Source: Staphylococcus equorum
Lineage (GTDB): Bacteria; Bacillota; Bacilli; Staphylococcales; Staphylococcaceae
Assembly (NCBI RefSeq): GCF_029024965.1
Contig: NZ_CP118982.1
Span: 1,240,001 to 1,304,000 of the forward strand
DNA: 64,000 bases
Direction: 5' to 3'
Shown here: positions 9,784 through 20,735 of the stretch, in pieces
Position numbering within the stretch: position 1 is the first letter of the stretch
Layout of the letters: every line of letters begins with the position of its first letter
Program-made: the position numbers and the translations under genes
The notes under the pieces: model-generated
Seen by the model: only the letters and a program-made list of their open reading frames with translations
Database searches by the model: none
What the model was told of the DNA's origin: nothing

Positions 9784-12060
9784 GTGAAGAAGAGTAGTAG
9801 AATAGTTGCATTCATAGTGTTGGTAGCTCTGTTGTTGGGAGCTATGGCATTTACTTATAAGAGTGTAGTTAAAGACGTTAGTCTTGGTTTAGACTTACAA
9901 GGTGGATTTGAGGTCTTATATCAAGTAGATCCTTTACAAAAAGATGATAAAATTGACGATAAAGCGGTTAAATCAACAGCGAAAACGCTTGAAAATCGTG
10001 TCAACGTCTTAGGTGTTTCCGAGCCGAAAATTCAAGTCGAAGATAAAAATAGGATTCGTGTTCAACTTGCTGGTGTTAAAAACCAGTCTGAAGCGCGGGA
10101 TGTTTTATCATCACAAGCAAATTTAACGATTCGTGATGCAGATGATAATATCAAATTGACTGGTAAAGATATTCAACAAGGTTCAGCAAAACAAGAATTC
10201 AAAGAGAATACGAATCAACCAGCAGTTACTTTCCAATTAAAAGATAGTGATAAATTTAAAAAAGTAACTGAAGAAATTTCGAAAAAAGATGAAAACGTCA
10301 TGGTTGTTTGGTTAGATTACGAAAAAGGCGATTCTTACCATAAAGAAGTGACTAAAAAAGATCCGAAATTCGTTTCAGCTGCTTCAGTAGATAAACCAAT
10401 TAACTCTGATAGTGTTGAAATTTCAGGTGGATTTAACGGTGAAGAAGGCATTAAAGAGGCTAAACAAATTGCTGATTTATTAAATGCAGGTTCCTTACCA
10501 GTAGATTTAAATGAGATTTATTCTAATTCAGTTGGCGCCCAATTTGGTCAAGATGCATTAGATAAAACAGTATTTGCTGCTATAATTGGTATCGCAGTAA
10601 TTTATCTATTCATGTTAGGTTTCTACCGTTTACCAGGTTTAGTAGCAATTATTGCACTAACGGCGTATATATACCTAACAATGGTAGCATTTAACTTTAT
10701 ATCTGGTGTACTTACATTACCAGGTTTAGCAGCTTTAGTGTTAGGTGTCGGTATGGCTGTCGATGCGAACATTATAATGTATGAGCGGATTAAAGATGAG
10801 CTCAAAATTGGACGGACGCTCAAACAAGCTTATAAAAAGGCGAATAAGAGTTCTTTCTTAACCATTTTCGATGCACAGTTAACAACTGTTATCGCAGCCG
10901 CAGTGTTGTTCTTCTTTGGTGAAAGTTCAGTTAAAGGTTTCGCAACTATGTTACTTATTGGTATCTTAATGATCTTCGTAACAGCAGTGTTCCTATCAAG
11001 ATGGCTATTATCACTACTTGTGTCATCTAATTACTTCAAAAAATCATATTGGTTATTTGGTGTAAACAAGAAAGATATTCATAATATCAATGAAGAAAAA
11101 GATATTCATGATTTGAGAACGCCATATGAGCGCTGGGACTTTATGAAATTAGCGAAACCATTGTTATCATTAAGCGCCATTATTATCATTGTTGGTGCCA
11201 TCATTCTCTTCATTTTCAAATTAAATTTAGGTATTGACTTCACAAGTGGTACGAGAGTTGATTTTGAATCTGAAAATAAAGTGTCAGAGGAAAAAGTAAC
11301 TCAAACACTTGAAGATAAAGATTTCAAACCATCTCAGGTTTCATTAGGTGAAAATGGACAAAATGCAACCGTGCAATTTAAAAATGATTTGTCTAAAGAT
11401 GAAGTTGCTAAAATTAAGAGTACTATAGATAATGAATTTGGTAATGATCCAACGGTCAATACGGTTTCACCTGTAATTGGTCGGGAACTTGCTAAAAATG
11501 CTATGTTTGCACTTGTATATGCTGCTATTGGTATTATTATCTATACTACATTTAGATTTGAGTGGCGTATGGGGCTATCATCCGTAATTGCATTACTACA
11601 TGATGCATTTATGATTGTTGCTGTATTTAGTTTATTCAGATTAGAGGTGGATATTACCTTTATCGCTGCAGTATTAACGATTATTGGTTACTCTATCAAT
11701 GATACGATTGTTACATTTGATAGGGTCCGGGAAAACTTACACAAAGTAAAAGTAATTACGAAGAAATCTCAAATAGACGATATTGTTAATAGATCGATTC
11801 GTCAGACAATGACACGTTCTATCAATACTGTTTTAACAGTAGTTATCGTAGTTATTTCGTTACTGGCATTTGGTGCACCAAGTATCTTTAACTTCTCATT
11901 AGCCTTACTTATCGGTCTGATTTCAGGTGTGTTCTCATCTGTGTTTATCGCAGTACCGTTATGGGGCATTATGAAGAAACGTCAACTTAAAAAATCAGAT
12001 GATCATAAGATTGTCGTTTATAAAGAGAAAAAATCAAATGATGAAAAAATCTTAGTATAA
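9784..12060 (+). CDS. secDF: Protein translocase subunit SecDF (natural fusion)
   Basis: SecDF uses the proton gradient to complete Sec-dependent export. At 758 aa this is the Firmicute single-chain fusion of SecD and SecF, with about 12 membrane helices. The SecD half begins with helix 1 and DVSLGLDLQGGFEVLYQV (about 31-48), then a periplasmic domain and helices 2-6 with GMAVDANIIMYERIKDEL. The SecF half begins near residue 460 with LNLGIDFTSGTRVDF and has the matching GYSINDTIVTFDRVREN. The start is a GTG after TGAGGTG. It is transcribed alone, between two terminators. Confidence 0.97.
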   Translation: MKKSSRIVAFIVLVALLLGAMAFTYKSVVKDVSLGLDLQGGFEVLYQVDPLQKDDKIDDKAVKSTAKTLENRVNVLGVSEPKIQVEDKNRIRVQLAGVKNQSEARDVLSSQANLTIRDADDNIKLTGKDIQQGSAKQEFKENTNQPAVTFQLKDSDKFKKVTEEISKKDENVMVVWLDYEKGDSYHKEVTKKDPKFVSAASVDKPINSDSVEISGGFNGEEGIKEAKQIADLLNAGSLPVDLNEIYSNSVGAQFGQDALDKTVFAAIIGIAVIYLFMLGFYRLPGLVAIIALTAYIYLTMVAFNFISGVLTLPGLAALVLGVGMAVDANIIMYERIKDELKIGRTLKQAYKKANKSSFLTIFDAQLTTVIAAAVLFFFGESSVKGFATMLLIGILMIFVTAVFLSRWLLSLLVSSNYFKKSYWLFGVNKKDIHNINEEKDIHDLRTPYERWDFMKLAKPLLSLSAIIIIVGAIILFIFKLNLGIDFTSGTRVDFESENKVSEEKVTQTLEDKDFKPSQVSLGENGQNATVQFKNDLSKDEVAKIKSTIDNEFGNDPTVNTVSPVIGRELAKNAMFALVYAAIGIIIYTTFRFEWRMGLSSVIALLHDAFMIVAVFSLFRLEVDITFIAAVLTIIGYSINDTIVTFDRVRENLHKVKVITKKSQIDDIVNRSIRQTMTRSINTVLTVVIVVISLLAFGAPSIFNFSLALLIGLISGVFSSVFIAVPLWGIMKKRQLKKSDDHKIVVYKEKKSNDEKILV

Positions 12061-12125
12061 GTTGCACAGGATGTAAGTACTTTGAATCTAGTGAAAACTA
12101 TAGCTAAAATATGTTAAAGAAAGTG

Positions 12126-12160
12126 AAACAGCTCGAATTAAAAATTCGGGCTGTTTTTTT
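12126..12160 (+). terminator. Rho-independent terminator after secDF
   Basis: AACAGCTCGAAT pairs with ATTCGGGCTGTT (one G-T wobble) and ends in seven T. Confidence 0.92.
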
Positions 12161-12379
12161 ATGTGTTTAAAAAGGTATTAACGAATATAGTAATTTTAAA
12201 GACGAATGATGTTTATTAAGCTAAAGTATAGTGCTTTTCATGTTAAGATGTATTTGTGAATTTTTTAAAAAACATGGTATTCGCTGTATAAATATAATAG
12301 AAAGTCTTATTTAAATGTAAGTACTTTTTATTTTCGAATATCTTTTGTATAATTGCTTGTGGAAATGAGGGAGAATAGT
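12161..12379 (+). promoter_or_regulatory. recJ upstream region, two candidate -10 boxes
   Basis: TATAAT occurs at 12293-12298 and again at 12348-12353, the second only 27 bases before the recJ ATG. Neither has a clear -35 at the right distance. No gene is seen in this interval. Confidence 0.4.
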
Positions 12380-14659
12380 ATGATTAAATCCAAGTATACT
12401 TGGGATGTTAACGCACCAGAAACTGAGATTACAGAGGAAGTTTCATCAGAATTAAAGCTAACTCCTATTGTAAAGAAAATCTTAGAAAGTAAAGGATTAA
12501 CTGATAAACCATCAATTGAGGCTTTGTTAAAAGGCACTCAAGTCACACATGATCCATTATTAATGAGCGATATGACTAAAGCTGTCGAACGTATTAATTT
12601 GGCGATAGATCAAAATCAAAAGATTTTAGTGTATGGTGATTATGATGCAGATGGTGTAACGTCTACAACTATACTCGTAAACACGTTAAAAGAGTTGGGC
12701 GCACATGTAGGTTGGTATATACCGAATCGTTTCTCTGAAGGTTATGGTCCAAATGAAATGGCGTTCAAAAATGCTTATGAAGAAGAGATTTCACTCATTA
12801 TTACTGTAGATAATGGCATACAAGGCCATGAAGAAATACAAATGGTGCAAGATTTAGGTGTCGATGTAATTGTGACAGACCATCACGAAATTGGTAGAAC
12901 AATGCCTAATGCTTATGCAATTGTACATCCGATGCATCCGGAATTTGATTATCCATTCAAGTATTTATGTGGTGCAGGCGTAGCTTATAAATTAGCACAG
13001 AATTTATTGGATGAGCCACCTGCATATTTCCTTGGCTTAGTTGCTATAGGAACAATTGCTGATTTAGTATCTTTAACGGATGAAAATCGAACTTTAGTTC
13101 AACAAGGATTAGAAGTTCTTAATGATCATTGTCCACCATCTATAAGGGCGATTTTAAAACAAGCTGGTTACAGTGATGAAATTAATGAAGAAACAATCGG
13201 TTTTATCATCGGCCCTCGCTTAAACGCAGTAGGTAGACTTGAAGATGCTGCGCTTGCTGCAGAATTATTAATGGCTGAAACAGATGAAGAAGCTGATTTT
13301 TTAGCTGAACAAGTTGAATTCTTTAATCAAGAGCGTAAAGATATCGTTGCACAAATTTCTGAAGAAGCATTACAAGTTGCTGAAGCACAAGTACAACAAG
13401 GCGCTAAATTTTTATTATTAGCTGAACCTAATTGGCATGAAGGTGTTTTAGGCATAGTGGCTTCTAAAGTTGTAGAAACGTATAGTTTACCAACGCTTAT
13501 ATTAAATGTCGATGAGGCGCAAGGCCATGCAAAAGGCTCAGCTCGTAGCATAGCTCAAGTCTCAATGTTCGAAGTTTTGAATGCACATGGTGATTTAATT
13601 TCGAAATTTGGTGGTCATCATATGGCTGCAGGTGTAACGATGCCTATAGAACACATTGAAACACTGAGACAAGGACTAAATGATTGGATGACTCAACTTG
13701 CTGAAACAACATCACTTGAACCACGTAAAAAAGTAGATGTTAAAATTTCAGAAGCTGATATAACAATAAAAAATATTCAAGATATTCAAAGACTACGTCC
13801 TTTTGGTACAGATTTTTCAAGTCCATGCTTTGAATTACAAGATGTTAATGTCAATCAAGCAAAAGGAATTGGCCAAGAACAGAAACATCTGAAACTCGTA
13901 ATGGGTGAAAGTCAATTACAGGCTATCTTTTGGCAAAACGGGCACCTTGTTAAAGAATTAGGAGAACAACAACCGATTAATTGTATCGGTACGTTGCAGA
14001 TTAATGAATGGAATGGTTTTCAATCTCCTCAATTCATGATACAAGACTTATCAAGTAATAACTTACAAATTCTTGATTATCGAAGTAAAAGTAAAGTGAG
14101 TGGCTTTGAGCAAAATTCAACGGATGTAGCTTATCTTATTCATAAAAAAAGTGAAAAACTAGGCGAGAATTATTACTTTTATGGTGATGAAATTCAACAA
14201 AATTATGATAAATATGTGTTCCGTGATTTGCCTGCTTCGATACAAGAAATCAGAGATACTTTGAAAACTGTGGAGGTTTCCCAAATTTACCTTGTTTTAA
14301 ATCATGAACGCTCGATTTATTTCGAAGGCATGCCCAAAATGGAAACATTCAAACAATGCTTTAAAGCGTTAGCTACGAAAAAAGAAACTAATTTAGCTAA
14401 AGATGGTATGCAACTTTGCCAATACTTAAATATACAGTCTAGTATGCTTAAATTCATCTTGAAAGTTTTCCTTGATTTAGAGTTTATCAAAGATGAAAAT
14501 GGTATAATTAAGATAAATAGCGACTCCACTAAGAAAGCAATTGAATCGAGTAAGTATTATCAAGGTCGTTTGGAAAGAATTGAAGTTGAAAAAATGTTGC
14601 TTTATGAAGATTTTACTAAATTAAAGCAATGGATTAAGTCTGAACTGGTAGATAAATAG
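12380..14659 (+). CDS. recJ: Single-stranded-DNA-specific exonuclease RecJ
   Basis: RecJ is a 5'-3' single-strand DNA exonuclease of recombination and repair. The 759-aa protein has DHH-family motifs VYGDYDADGVTS (84-95) and TDHHE (166-170), a DHHA1 domain with GGHHMAAGVTM near residue 415, then an OB-type region and a long Firmicute-specific C-terminal extension (about 560-759) of unclear role. I chose the ATG at 12380, which has GAGGGAG six bases upstream; the in-frame TTG at 12353 lacks a ribosome-binding site and overlaps a -10 box. apt follows after 12 bases. Confidence 0.96.
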   Translation: MIKSKYTWDVNAPETEITEEVSSELKLTPIVKKILESKGLTDKPSIEALLKGTQVTHDPLLMSDMTKAVERINLAIDQNQKILVYGDYDADGVTSTTILVNTLKELGAHVGWYIPNRFSEGYGPNEMAFKNAYEEEISLIITVDNGIQGHEEIQMVQDLGVDVIVTDHHEIGRTMPNAYAIVHPMHPEFDYPFKYLCGAGVAYKLAQNLLDEPPAYFLGLVAIGTIADLVSLTDENRTLVQQGLEVLNDHCPPSIRAILKQAGYSDEINEETIGFIIGPRLNAVGRLEDAALAAELLMAETDEEADFLAEQVEFFNQERKDIVAQISEEALQVAEAQVQQGAKFLLLAEPNWHEGVLGIVASKVVETYSLPTLILNVDEAQGHAKGSARSIAQVSMFEVLNAHGDLISKFGGHHMAAGVTMPIEHIETLRQGLNDWMTQLAETTSLEPRKKVDVKISEADITIKNIQDIQRLRPFGTDFSSPCFELQDVNVNQAKGIGQEQKHLKLVMGESQLQAIFWQNGHLVKELGEQQPINCIGTLQINEWNGFQSPQFMIQDLSSNNLQILDYRSKSKVSGFEQNSTDVAYLIHKKSEKLGENYYFYGDEIQQNYDKYVFRDLPASIQEIRDTLKTVEVSQIYLVLNHERSIYFEGMPKMETFKQCFKALATKKETNLAKDGMQLCQYLNIQSSMLKFILKVFLDLEFIKDENGIIKINSDSTKKAIESSKYYQGRLERIEVEKMLLYEDFTKLKQWIKSELVDK

Positions 14660-14671
14660 GAGGAAGTTTGA

Positions 14672-15190
14672 ATGGATTTAAAACAGTATGTGTCGGAAGT
14701 AGAAGATTGGCCAAAGCCTGGAGTTAACTTTAAAGATATTACAACAATTATGGATAACGGTGAAGCATTTGGTTATGCTACAGATCAAATTGTCCATTAT
14801 GCTAAAGACCGTGATGTAGATGTGATAGTTGGACCAGAAGCGCGTGGCTTTATCATAGGTTGCCCAGTAGCTTATTCAATGGGTATTGGTTTTGCGCCAG
14901 TTAGAAAAGAAGGCAAATTACCAAGAGAAGTAATTCGCTACGAATACGATTTAGAATATGGGACAAATGTGCTAACAATGCATAAAGATGCGCTTAAACC
15001 AGGTCAACGTGTGTTAATTACCGATGACTTATTAGCTACGGGTGGAACGATTGAAGCGGCAATTAAACTTGTTGAACAATTAGGTGGCATCGTTGTAGGT
15101 ATTGCATTTATCATTGAACTTAAATATCTTAACGGTATTGAAAAAATAGAAGATTACGACGTAATGAGTTTAATCTCATACGACGAATAA
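14672..15190 (+). CDS. apt: Adenine phosphoribosyltransferase
   Basis: Apt salvages adenine to AMP using PRPP. The 172-aa protein has the PRPP-binding motif [14 protein letters not shown] (113-126) and the family blocks [12 protein letters not shown] (13-24) and [10 protein letters not shown] (54-63). AGGAGG precedes the ATG. The recJ-apt pairing next to rel is conserved in Firmicutes. A terminator follows. Confidence 0.97.
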   Translation: MDLKQYVSEVEDWPKPGVNFKDITTIMDNGEAFGYATDQIVHYAKDRDVDVIVGPEARGFIIGCPVAYSMGIGFAPVRKEGKLPREVIRYEYDLEYGTNVLTMHKDALKPGQRVLITDDLLATGGTIEAAIKLVEQLGGIVVGIAFIIELKYLNGIEKIEDYDVMSLISYDE

Positions 15191-15210
15191 AATATAATAG
15201 TAAGATAACG

Positions 15211-15251
15211 AAAGAAGCTCAGACATGTATTTATGTTCTAGCTTCTTTTTT
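15211..15251 (+). terminator. Rho-independent terminator after apt
   Basis: AAAGAAGCT and AGCTTCTTT form the base of a hairpin, with a further mismatched upper stem, and the right arm ends in six T. Confidence 0.88.
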
Positions 15252-15252
15252 A

Positions 15253-15606
15253 TTTAAAATATATATAATTTATTACATTAGAGCGAATCGTCGGTGAGTT
15301 ACTTAAGGCCTTTTGTCTTAAGCTATTTCATTTTTTTTGAAATTTTAAAACATTTGAGTCTTTCATATTAATGACATACACTTGAACACACTATATAATA
15401 TTTAAAAATAAACTTTATTTTCCCAATACGCACATGAACTCATTTATTTATTTAATAACATGTAGTATCATATAACTATTATACAAAATTTGACCTAATA
15501 AAATGAAAATACGTTACAATCGTAGTTAAATAAAATTAGATAAAGCTAACGAAATATAATACTGGGTATCTAATAACGATTAATATTTAGTATAGGGGTG
15601 TCTTAA
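15253..15606 (+). other. rel upstream region; hairpin plus T-run, candidate promoter
   Basis: There is no gene in these 354 bases. A hairpin built on CTTAAG...CTTAAG (about 15302-15324) runs into a run of eight T (15331-15338), which looks like a second terminator-like element after apt. Candidate promoter elements nearer rel are TTGACC (15489-15494) with TACAAT (15514-15519) at a long 19-base spacing, and a TATAAT at 15555-15560. Ribosome-binding site AGGGGTG is next to the rel GTG. Confidence 0.35.
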
Positions 15607-17796
15607 GTGAACAATGAATATCCATATAGTGCTGATGAAGTACTATCCAAAGCCAAATCATATTTGTCAAAAGAAGATTATGAATATGTGTTAAAAAGTT
15701 ATCATATTGCTTATGAGGCACATGAAGGTCAATTTCGAAAAAATGGTTTACCATACATAATGCATCCAATTCAAGTTGCTGGCATATTAACTGAAATGCA
15801 TTTAGATGGGCCAACAATTGTTGCGGGATTTTTACATGACGTAATCGAGGATACACCATATACATTTGATGATGTTCAAGGTATGTTCAATGAAGAAATT
15901 GCAGTTATTGTAGAAGGTGTAACAAAATTAAAAAAAGTGAAATATCGTTCGAAAGAAGAACAGCAAGCTGAGAATCATCGAAAACTATTTATCGCAATTG
16001 CTAAAGACGTACGTGTGATTTTAGTTAAATTGGCAGATCGTTTACATAATATGAGAACAATAAAACCGATGCCAAGAGAAAAACAAATTAGAATTTCTAA
16101 AGAGACACTCGAAATTTATGCACCTTTGGCTCATAGATTAGGTATCAATACCATTAAATGGGAATTGGAAGATACAGCGCTTAGATACATAGATAGCGTT
16201 CAATATTTCAGAATTGTTAATTTAATGAAGAAAAAACGTAGTGAAAGAGAAGATTACATTCAAAATGCTATAAATCGTATACAAGCAGATATGTCTAGTA
16301 TGAATATTGTTGGAGAAATCAATGGACGACCTAAACACATATATAGTATATATAGAAAAATGGTTAAACAAAAGAAACAGTTTGATCAAATTTTCGATTT
16401 ATTAGCTGTTAGAATTATCGTAAATTCTATCAATGATTGTTACGCTGTACTGGGCTTAGTACACACACTTTGGAAACCGATGCCTGGTAGATTTAAGGAT
16501 TACATTGCGATGCCAAAACAAAATATGTATCAGTCACTGCATACAACTGTTGTTGGTCCAAACGGCGATCCGCTTGAAATACAAATCAGAACTTCTGAAA
16601 TGCATGAAATCGCTGAACATGGTGTAGCAGCACACTGGGCATATAAAGAAGGCAAAAAAGTAACTGAGAAAGCACAAAACTTTAATAAAAAATTAAATTG
16701 GATTAAAGAGTTTGCAGAAACAGACAATACTACTTCGGATGCTGAAGAATTTATGGAAACACTTAAATTTGATTTACAAAGTGACAAAGTATATGCATTT
16801 ACACCAGAAAGTGACGTTGTAGAATTGCCTTACGGTGCAGTTCCTATTGATTTTGCATATGCAGTTCATAGTGAAGTAGGTAATAAAATGATAGGTTCAA
16901 AAGTAAATGGTAAGATCGAACCTATAGACTATGTATTGCAAACTGGAGATATTGTTGAAATTAGAACAAGCAAACATTCTTACGGTCCAAGTAGAGATTG
17001 GTTGAAAATTGTAAAATCATCAAGTGCGAAAAGTAAAATTCGCAGTTTCTTTAAAAAACAAGATCGCTCTTCAAACATTGAAAAGGGTAAATTTATGATT
17101 GAAGCGGAAATAAAAGATCAAGGTTTCAGAGTAGACACAGTATTAAATGAAGAAAACATTGACGTAGTAAATAATAAATATAATTTTGCTAACGATGATG
17201 ACTTATTTGCTGCAGTTGGTTTTGGTGGCGTAACAGCTTTACAAATAGTGAATAAATTGACTGAAAAACAGCGTATTCAAGATAAACAAAAAGCATTGAA
17301 TTCAGCACAAGAAATTTCTAAATCAGTACCTATTAAAGAAGACATTACAACGGATAGTGGCGTATATGTTGAAGGTATTGAAAATGTCTTAATCAAATTA
17401 TCAAAATGTTGTAATCCAATCCCAGGTGATGATATTGTTGGTTATATCACTAAAGGGCATGGCATTAAAGTACATAGAACAGATTGCCCTAATATTAAAA
17501 GTGAAAAAGACCGCTTGATTCATGTAGAATGGGTACGTTCTAAAGACGCTACTCAACGTTATCAGGTAGATTTAGAAGTTTCTGCTTACGATAGAAATGG
17601 GCTTCTAAATGAAGTGTTACAAGCTGTAAATTCAACTAAAAGTAATTTAGTGAAAGTATCTGGTAAGTCAGATATCGATAAAAATGCTGTAATTAATATT
17701 AGTGTTATGGTAAAAAATGTTAACGAAGTTTACCAAGTTGTAGACAAGATTAAACAACTCGGCGATGTATATACTGTCACAAGAGTTTGGAATTAG
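15607..17796 (+). CDS. rel: Bifunctional (p)ppGpp synthetase/hydrolase (RSH)
   Basis: This long RelA/SpoT homologue makes and degrades (p)ppGpp and is the stringent-response enzyme of staphylococci. The 729-aa protein has the HD hydrolase domain with His53, HDVIEDT (77-83) and [11 protein letters not shown] (about 139-149), the synthetase domain ([20 protein letters not shown], about 296-315), TGS (about 390-450), a zinc-finger-like CCNPIPGD region (about 600) and a C-terminal ACT domain. Both catalytic halves are intact. The GTG start follows AGGGGTG. dtd follows 13 bases after the stop. Confidence 0.96.
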   Translation: MNNEYPYSADEVLSKAKSYLSKEDYEYVLKSYHIAYEAHEGQFRKNGLPYIMHPIQVAGILTEMHLDGPTIVAGFLHDVIEDTPYTFDDVQGMFNEEIAVIVEGVTKLKKVKYRSKEEQQAENHRKLFIAIAKDVRVILVKLADRLHNMRTIKPMPREKQIRISKETLEIYAPLAHRLGINTIKWELEDTALRYIDSVQYFRIVNLMKKKRSEREDYIQNAINRIQADMSSMNIVGEINGRPKHIYSIYRKMVKQKKQFDQIFDLLAVRIIVNSINDCYAVLGLVHTLWKPMPGRFKDYIAMPKQNMYQSLHTTVVGPNGDPLEIQIRTSEMHEIAEHGVAAHWAYKEGKKVTEKAQNFNKKLNWIKEFAETDNTTSDAEEFMETLKFDLQSDKVYAFTPESDVVELPYGAVPIDFAYAVHSEVGNKMIGSKVNGKIEPIDYVLQTGDIVEIRTSKHSYGPSRDWLKIVKSSSAKSKIRSFFKKQDRSSNIEKGKFMIEAEIKDQGFRVDTVLNEENIDVVNNKYNFANDDDLFAAVGFGGVTALQIVNKLTEKQRIQDKQKALNSAQEISKSVPIKEDITTDSGVYVEGIENVLIKLSKCCNPIPGDDIVGYITKGHGIKVHRTDCPNIKSEKDRLIHVEWVRSKDATQRYQVDLEVSAYDRNGLLNEVLQAVNSTKSNLVKVSGKSDIDKNAVINISVMVKNVNEVYQVVDKIKQLGDVYTVTRVWN

Positions 17797-17809
17797 AGGT
17801 GCAACATAC

Positions 17810-18262
17810 ATGAAAATAGTCGTACAAAGAGTAAAAGAAGCTTCGGTTTCTAATGAAAATATTGAAAATAAAATAAAAAAAGGATATTGCTTATTTGTTG
17901 GTGTTGGTAAAACATCTACCGAGGCTGATATTTTGGCATTAGCAAAAAAAATTGTGAATGCACGGTTATTTGAAGATAATGATGGAAAGCTTAACTTAAA
18001 TATTCAACAAGTTGAAGGTGAAATTTTATCTATATCGCAATTCACATTGTATGCAGACGTTAGAAAAGGGAACAGACCAGGATTCTCTTATTCTATGCCT
18101 CCCGAACAGGCAAATGAATATTACGAATTGTTTAACGATGCATTACGTTCTTATGGAATAAACGTGTTAACAGGCGAATTTGGTACGGATATGTTAGTGA
18201 ATATTGCTAATGATGGACCTGTAACAGTGATTTATGAAAGTCAGGATGGCAAAATAGTATGA
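17810..18262 (+). CDS. dtd: D-aminoacyl-tRNA deacylase
   Basis: Dtd hydrolyses D-amino acids wrongly charged to tRNA. The 150-aa product shows the active-site blocks [17 protein letters not shown] (about 78-94) and the Gly-cisPro motif NDGPVT near residue 138. The ATG at 17810 has AGAGGTG eight bases upstream; an upstream in-frame start would sit inside rel. The rel-dtd pairing is conserved in Firmicutes. Its stop overlaps the lytH start (ATGA). Confidence 0.96.
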   Translation: MKIVVQRVKEASVSNENIENKIKKGYCLFVGVGKTSTEADILALAKKIVNARLFEDNDGKLNLNIQQVEGEILSISQFTLYADVRKGNRPGFSYSMPPEQANEYYELFNDALRSYGINVLTGEFGTDMLVNIANDGPVTVIYESQDGKIV

Positions 18263-19131
18263 AAAAACTCGATACTTGGTTAGAAAAACATAATCTTAGA
18301 AATATCCCCACATTTATTGTCGCAGTAGCATTTGTCATTTTCATTATTATGATTATTGCTTTCTTAAATCATAATGATGAAAACAGTAGTACGATTTATA
18401 TTACTGAAGATGCAGAATTAAGAACTGGACCTAACGCTGTTTATCCAGAAATTAATTCAATCAAAAAGGGACAAAACTTCCATAAAATTGGCGAATCTGG
18501 TAAGTGGATTGAAGTAGAATCCGGTAACAATGAAAAAGGCTGGGTGGCTGGTTGGCATACGAATTTAAATATTCAAGCAGACACTAACAAGAATGCTAAA
18601 CCTTTGAAAGATAAAATAATTGTACTTGACCCTGGTCACGGTGGACGTGATCAGGGGGCATCAAGTAATACAAACAAACATAGTAAAGAGAAAGTATACA
18701 CTTTAAAAACCGCTAAAGAACTCAAAGTACTTTTAGAAAAAGAAGGTGCAACAGTGAATATGACACGTAGTTCAGATGAATATGTCAGTCTTAGCGATAG
18801 AAATATTAAAGGTGATGCTTATATTAGTATACATAACGATTCATTAAAATCAGCTAAAGCAAACGGTAGTACCGTTTATTGGTTTAAGAAAAATCAAAAA
18901 GCATTAGCAGAGACGTTGAGTGCAAGCTTACAAAAGAAAGCTTTATTAACAAATAAAGGCGCACGACAAGAAAACTTCCAAGTATTGAGACAAACAGATG
19001 TACCAGCAGTATTATTAGAGTTAGGTTATATTAGTAATCCTACAGATGAAGATATGATTAGAGATCAATTACATCGACAAATTGTAGAAAAAGCAGTAGT
19101 TGATGGACTACGTGCATACTTCTCAGAATAA
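18259..19131 (+). CDS. lytH: Cell-wall amidase LytH
   Basis: LytH is a membrane-anchored N-acetylmuramoyl-L-alanine amidase; in S. aureus it works with the membrane partner ActH to trim stem peptides from nascent peptidoglycan. The 290-aa product has a membrane helix (about 16-36), an SH3b domain (about 45-105) and an Amidase_3 domain (about 118-288). Zinc ligands fit at His127 ([10 protein letters not shown]), Glu144 and His192 (SIHND), and the catalytic Glu254 lies in LLELGYISN. ActH is not encoded here. Confidence 0.93.
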   Translation: MKKLDTWLEKHNLRNIPTFIVAVAFVIFIIMIIAFLNHNDENSSTIYITEDAELRTGPNAVYPEINSIKKGQNFHKIGESGKWIEVESGNNEKGWVAGWHTNLNIQADTNKNAKPLKDKIIVLDPGHGGRDQGASSNTNKHSKEKVYTLKTAKELKVLLEKEGATVNMTRSSDEYVSLSDRNIKGDAYISIHNDSLKSAKANGSTVYWFKKNQKALAETLSASLQKKALLTNKGARQENFQVLRQTDVPAVLLELGYISNPTDEDMIRDQLHRQIVEKAVVDGLRAYFSE

Positions 19132-19136
19132 AAGGG

Positions 19137-19165
19137 TTGCATATTAGTCATAAACTCGTTATTAT
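19137..19165 (+). promoter_or_regulatory. Promoter of the hisS-aspS T-box transcript
   Basis: TTGCAT (19137-19142) and TATTAT (19160-19165) are separated by exactly 17 bases, starting six bases after lytH. Expected start of transcription is near 19172. Confidence 0.65.
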
Positions 19166-19171
19166 TAAATA

Positions 19172-19440
19172 TGAATTCTATATTAAAACCGCTATGATTC
19201 TTGAAAATTCTAAACGAAATGGTAACATTTAAACAATGCGAAGAGACATAATTCCTGGCTGAAAAATTATGCTTAGTAATTTAGAAATTTAACACAAGAA
19301 GAGGTGCTTTAAAAATAAAGCCGTGTAACGAACGTTATTCGTATGAAGTGGGTTATAAATTTAAATATTTATAACCAATTAGGGTGGCAACACGGAAATT
19401 CGTCCCTTGTATGACTATTAGTCATGCAAGGGTTTTTTTA
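19172..19440 (+). promoter_or_regulatory. Histidine T-box riboswitch upstream of hisS
   Basis: The leader ends with the T-box core AGGGTGGCAACACGG (19381-19395) and a terminator, CCCTTGTATGAC pairing with GTCATGCAAGGG then T7 (about 19404-19440). Stem I is visible upstream with an AGAGA bulge near 19240. CAC (19293-19295), a histidine codon, sits where the specifier is expected, which fits a leader read by uncharged tRNA-His. Uncharged tRNA would favour antitermination and so hisS-aspS expression. Confidence 0.9.
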
Positions 19441-19461
19441 TTGCTTAAAAGGAGAGGTTCT

Positions 19462-20724
19462 ATGATAAATATACCTAGAGGGACTCAAGATATTTTACCA
19501 GAGGAAACAAAGAAATGGCGTTATATTGAAGCAAAGTTAGATCAACTCATGGAATTGTATAATTACGAAGAAATTCGTACACCAATTTTTGAAAGTACTG
19601 AATTATTTGCACGTGGTGTAGGTGGTTCAACGGATGTTGTTCAAAAAGAAATGTATACCTTTAAAGATAAAGGTGACCGAAATATCACATTACGTCCAGA
19701 GGGCACAGCAGCAGTTGTACGTTCATATATAGAAAATAAAATGCAAGGTATTGCGAACCAACCTATTAAACTATACTATAACGGACCAATGTTTCGTTAT
19801 GAACGAAAACAAAAAGGTAGATACCGCCAATTCACTCAGTTTGGTGTAGAAGCTATTGGCGCTGAAAATCCAGGTGTTGATGCAGAAGTATTAGCAATGG
19901 CAATGCATATCTATCAGTCATTTGGATTGAAACACTTAAAACTCGTTATTAATAGTATTGGTGATATAAATTCTCGTAAAGAATATAATGATGCACTTGT
20001 GAATCATTTTGAACCTGTAATCGATCAATTTTGTAGTGATTGTCAATCACGTTTACACACAAATCCGATGAGGATTTTAGATTGTAAAATCGATAAAGAT
20101 AAAGAAGAAATAAAAACAGCTCCAAGTATTACAGAATTTTTAAATGAATCATCAAAAGCTTATTATTCAGAAGTAAAACAACATTTAGATGATTTAGGTA
20201 TTCCGTATGTAGAAGATCCGAACTTAGTTAGAGGATTAGATTACTATACACATACTGCTTTCGAGTTAATGATGGATAACCCTAATTATGATGGTGCGAT
20301 TACTACATTATGTGGTGGCGGACGATATAATGGCTTATTGGAATTATTAGATGGACCAAGTCAAACTGGTATAGGATTTGCGTTAAGTATTGAAAGATTG
20401 TTGCTTGCACTAGAGGAAGAACAAATTGAACTTAATGCCAATCATGAATTTGATTTATTTATTGTAACAATGGGCGATAAAGCGGACCGTTATGCTGTTA
20501 AACTATTAAATGATTTACGTAAAAATGGTGTGAAGGCAGATAAAGATTATTTACAACGTAAAGTTAAAGGCCAAATGAAGCAAGCAGATAGATTAAATGC
20601 GAGATATACAATAGTTGTTGGCGAGCAAGAGCTAGAAGAAAATAAAATTAATGTAAAAAATATGGAATCAGGCGAAACTGAAACTATTAAATTAGATGAA
20701 ATGGTTAATTATTTCAAAAATTAA
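19462..20724 (+). CDS. hisS: Histidyl-tRNA synthetase
   Basis: HisS charges tRNA-His and is a class II synthetase. The 420-aa protein opens with [14 protein letters not shown], has motif 2 [18 protein letters not shown] (about 112-129), histidine-specific blocks [13 protein letters not shown] and [10 protein letters not shown] (about 255-290), and an anticodon-binding domain (about 325-420). The ATG at 19462 follows AAGGAGAGG; longer in-frame starts would lie inside the T-box terminator. aspS follows after 11 bases. Confidence 0.97.
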   Translation: MINIPRGTQDILPEETKKWRYIEAKLDQLMELYNYEEIRTPIFESTELFARGVGGSTDVVQKEMYTFKDKGDRNITLRPEGTAAVVRSYIENKMQGIANQPIKLYYNGPMFRYERKQKGRYRQFTQFGVEAIGAENPGVDAEVLAMAMHIYQSFGLKHLKLVINSIGDINSRKEYNDALVNHFEPVIDQFCSDCQSRLHTNPMRILDCKIDKDKEEIKTAPSITEFLNESSKAYYSEVKQHLDDLGIPYVEDPNLVRGLDYYTHTAFELMMDNPNYDGAITTLCGGGRYNGLLELLDGPSQTGIGFALSIERLLLALEEEQIELNANHEFDLFIVTMGDKADRYAVKLLNDLRKNGVKADKDYLQRKVKGQMKQADRLNARYTIVVGEQELEENKINVKNMESGETETIKLDEMVNYFKN

Positions 20725-20735
20725 GGAGAGATATC

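Noticed and set aside
19384..19461. 26-codon N-terminal extension of hisS
   Set aside because: It would be encoded by the T-box core and terminator; ATG 19462 follows AAGGAGAGG.
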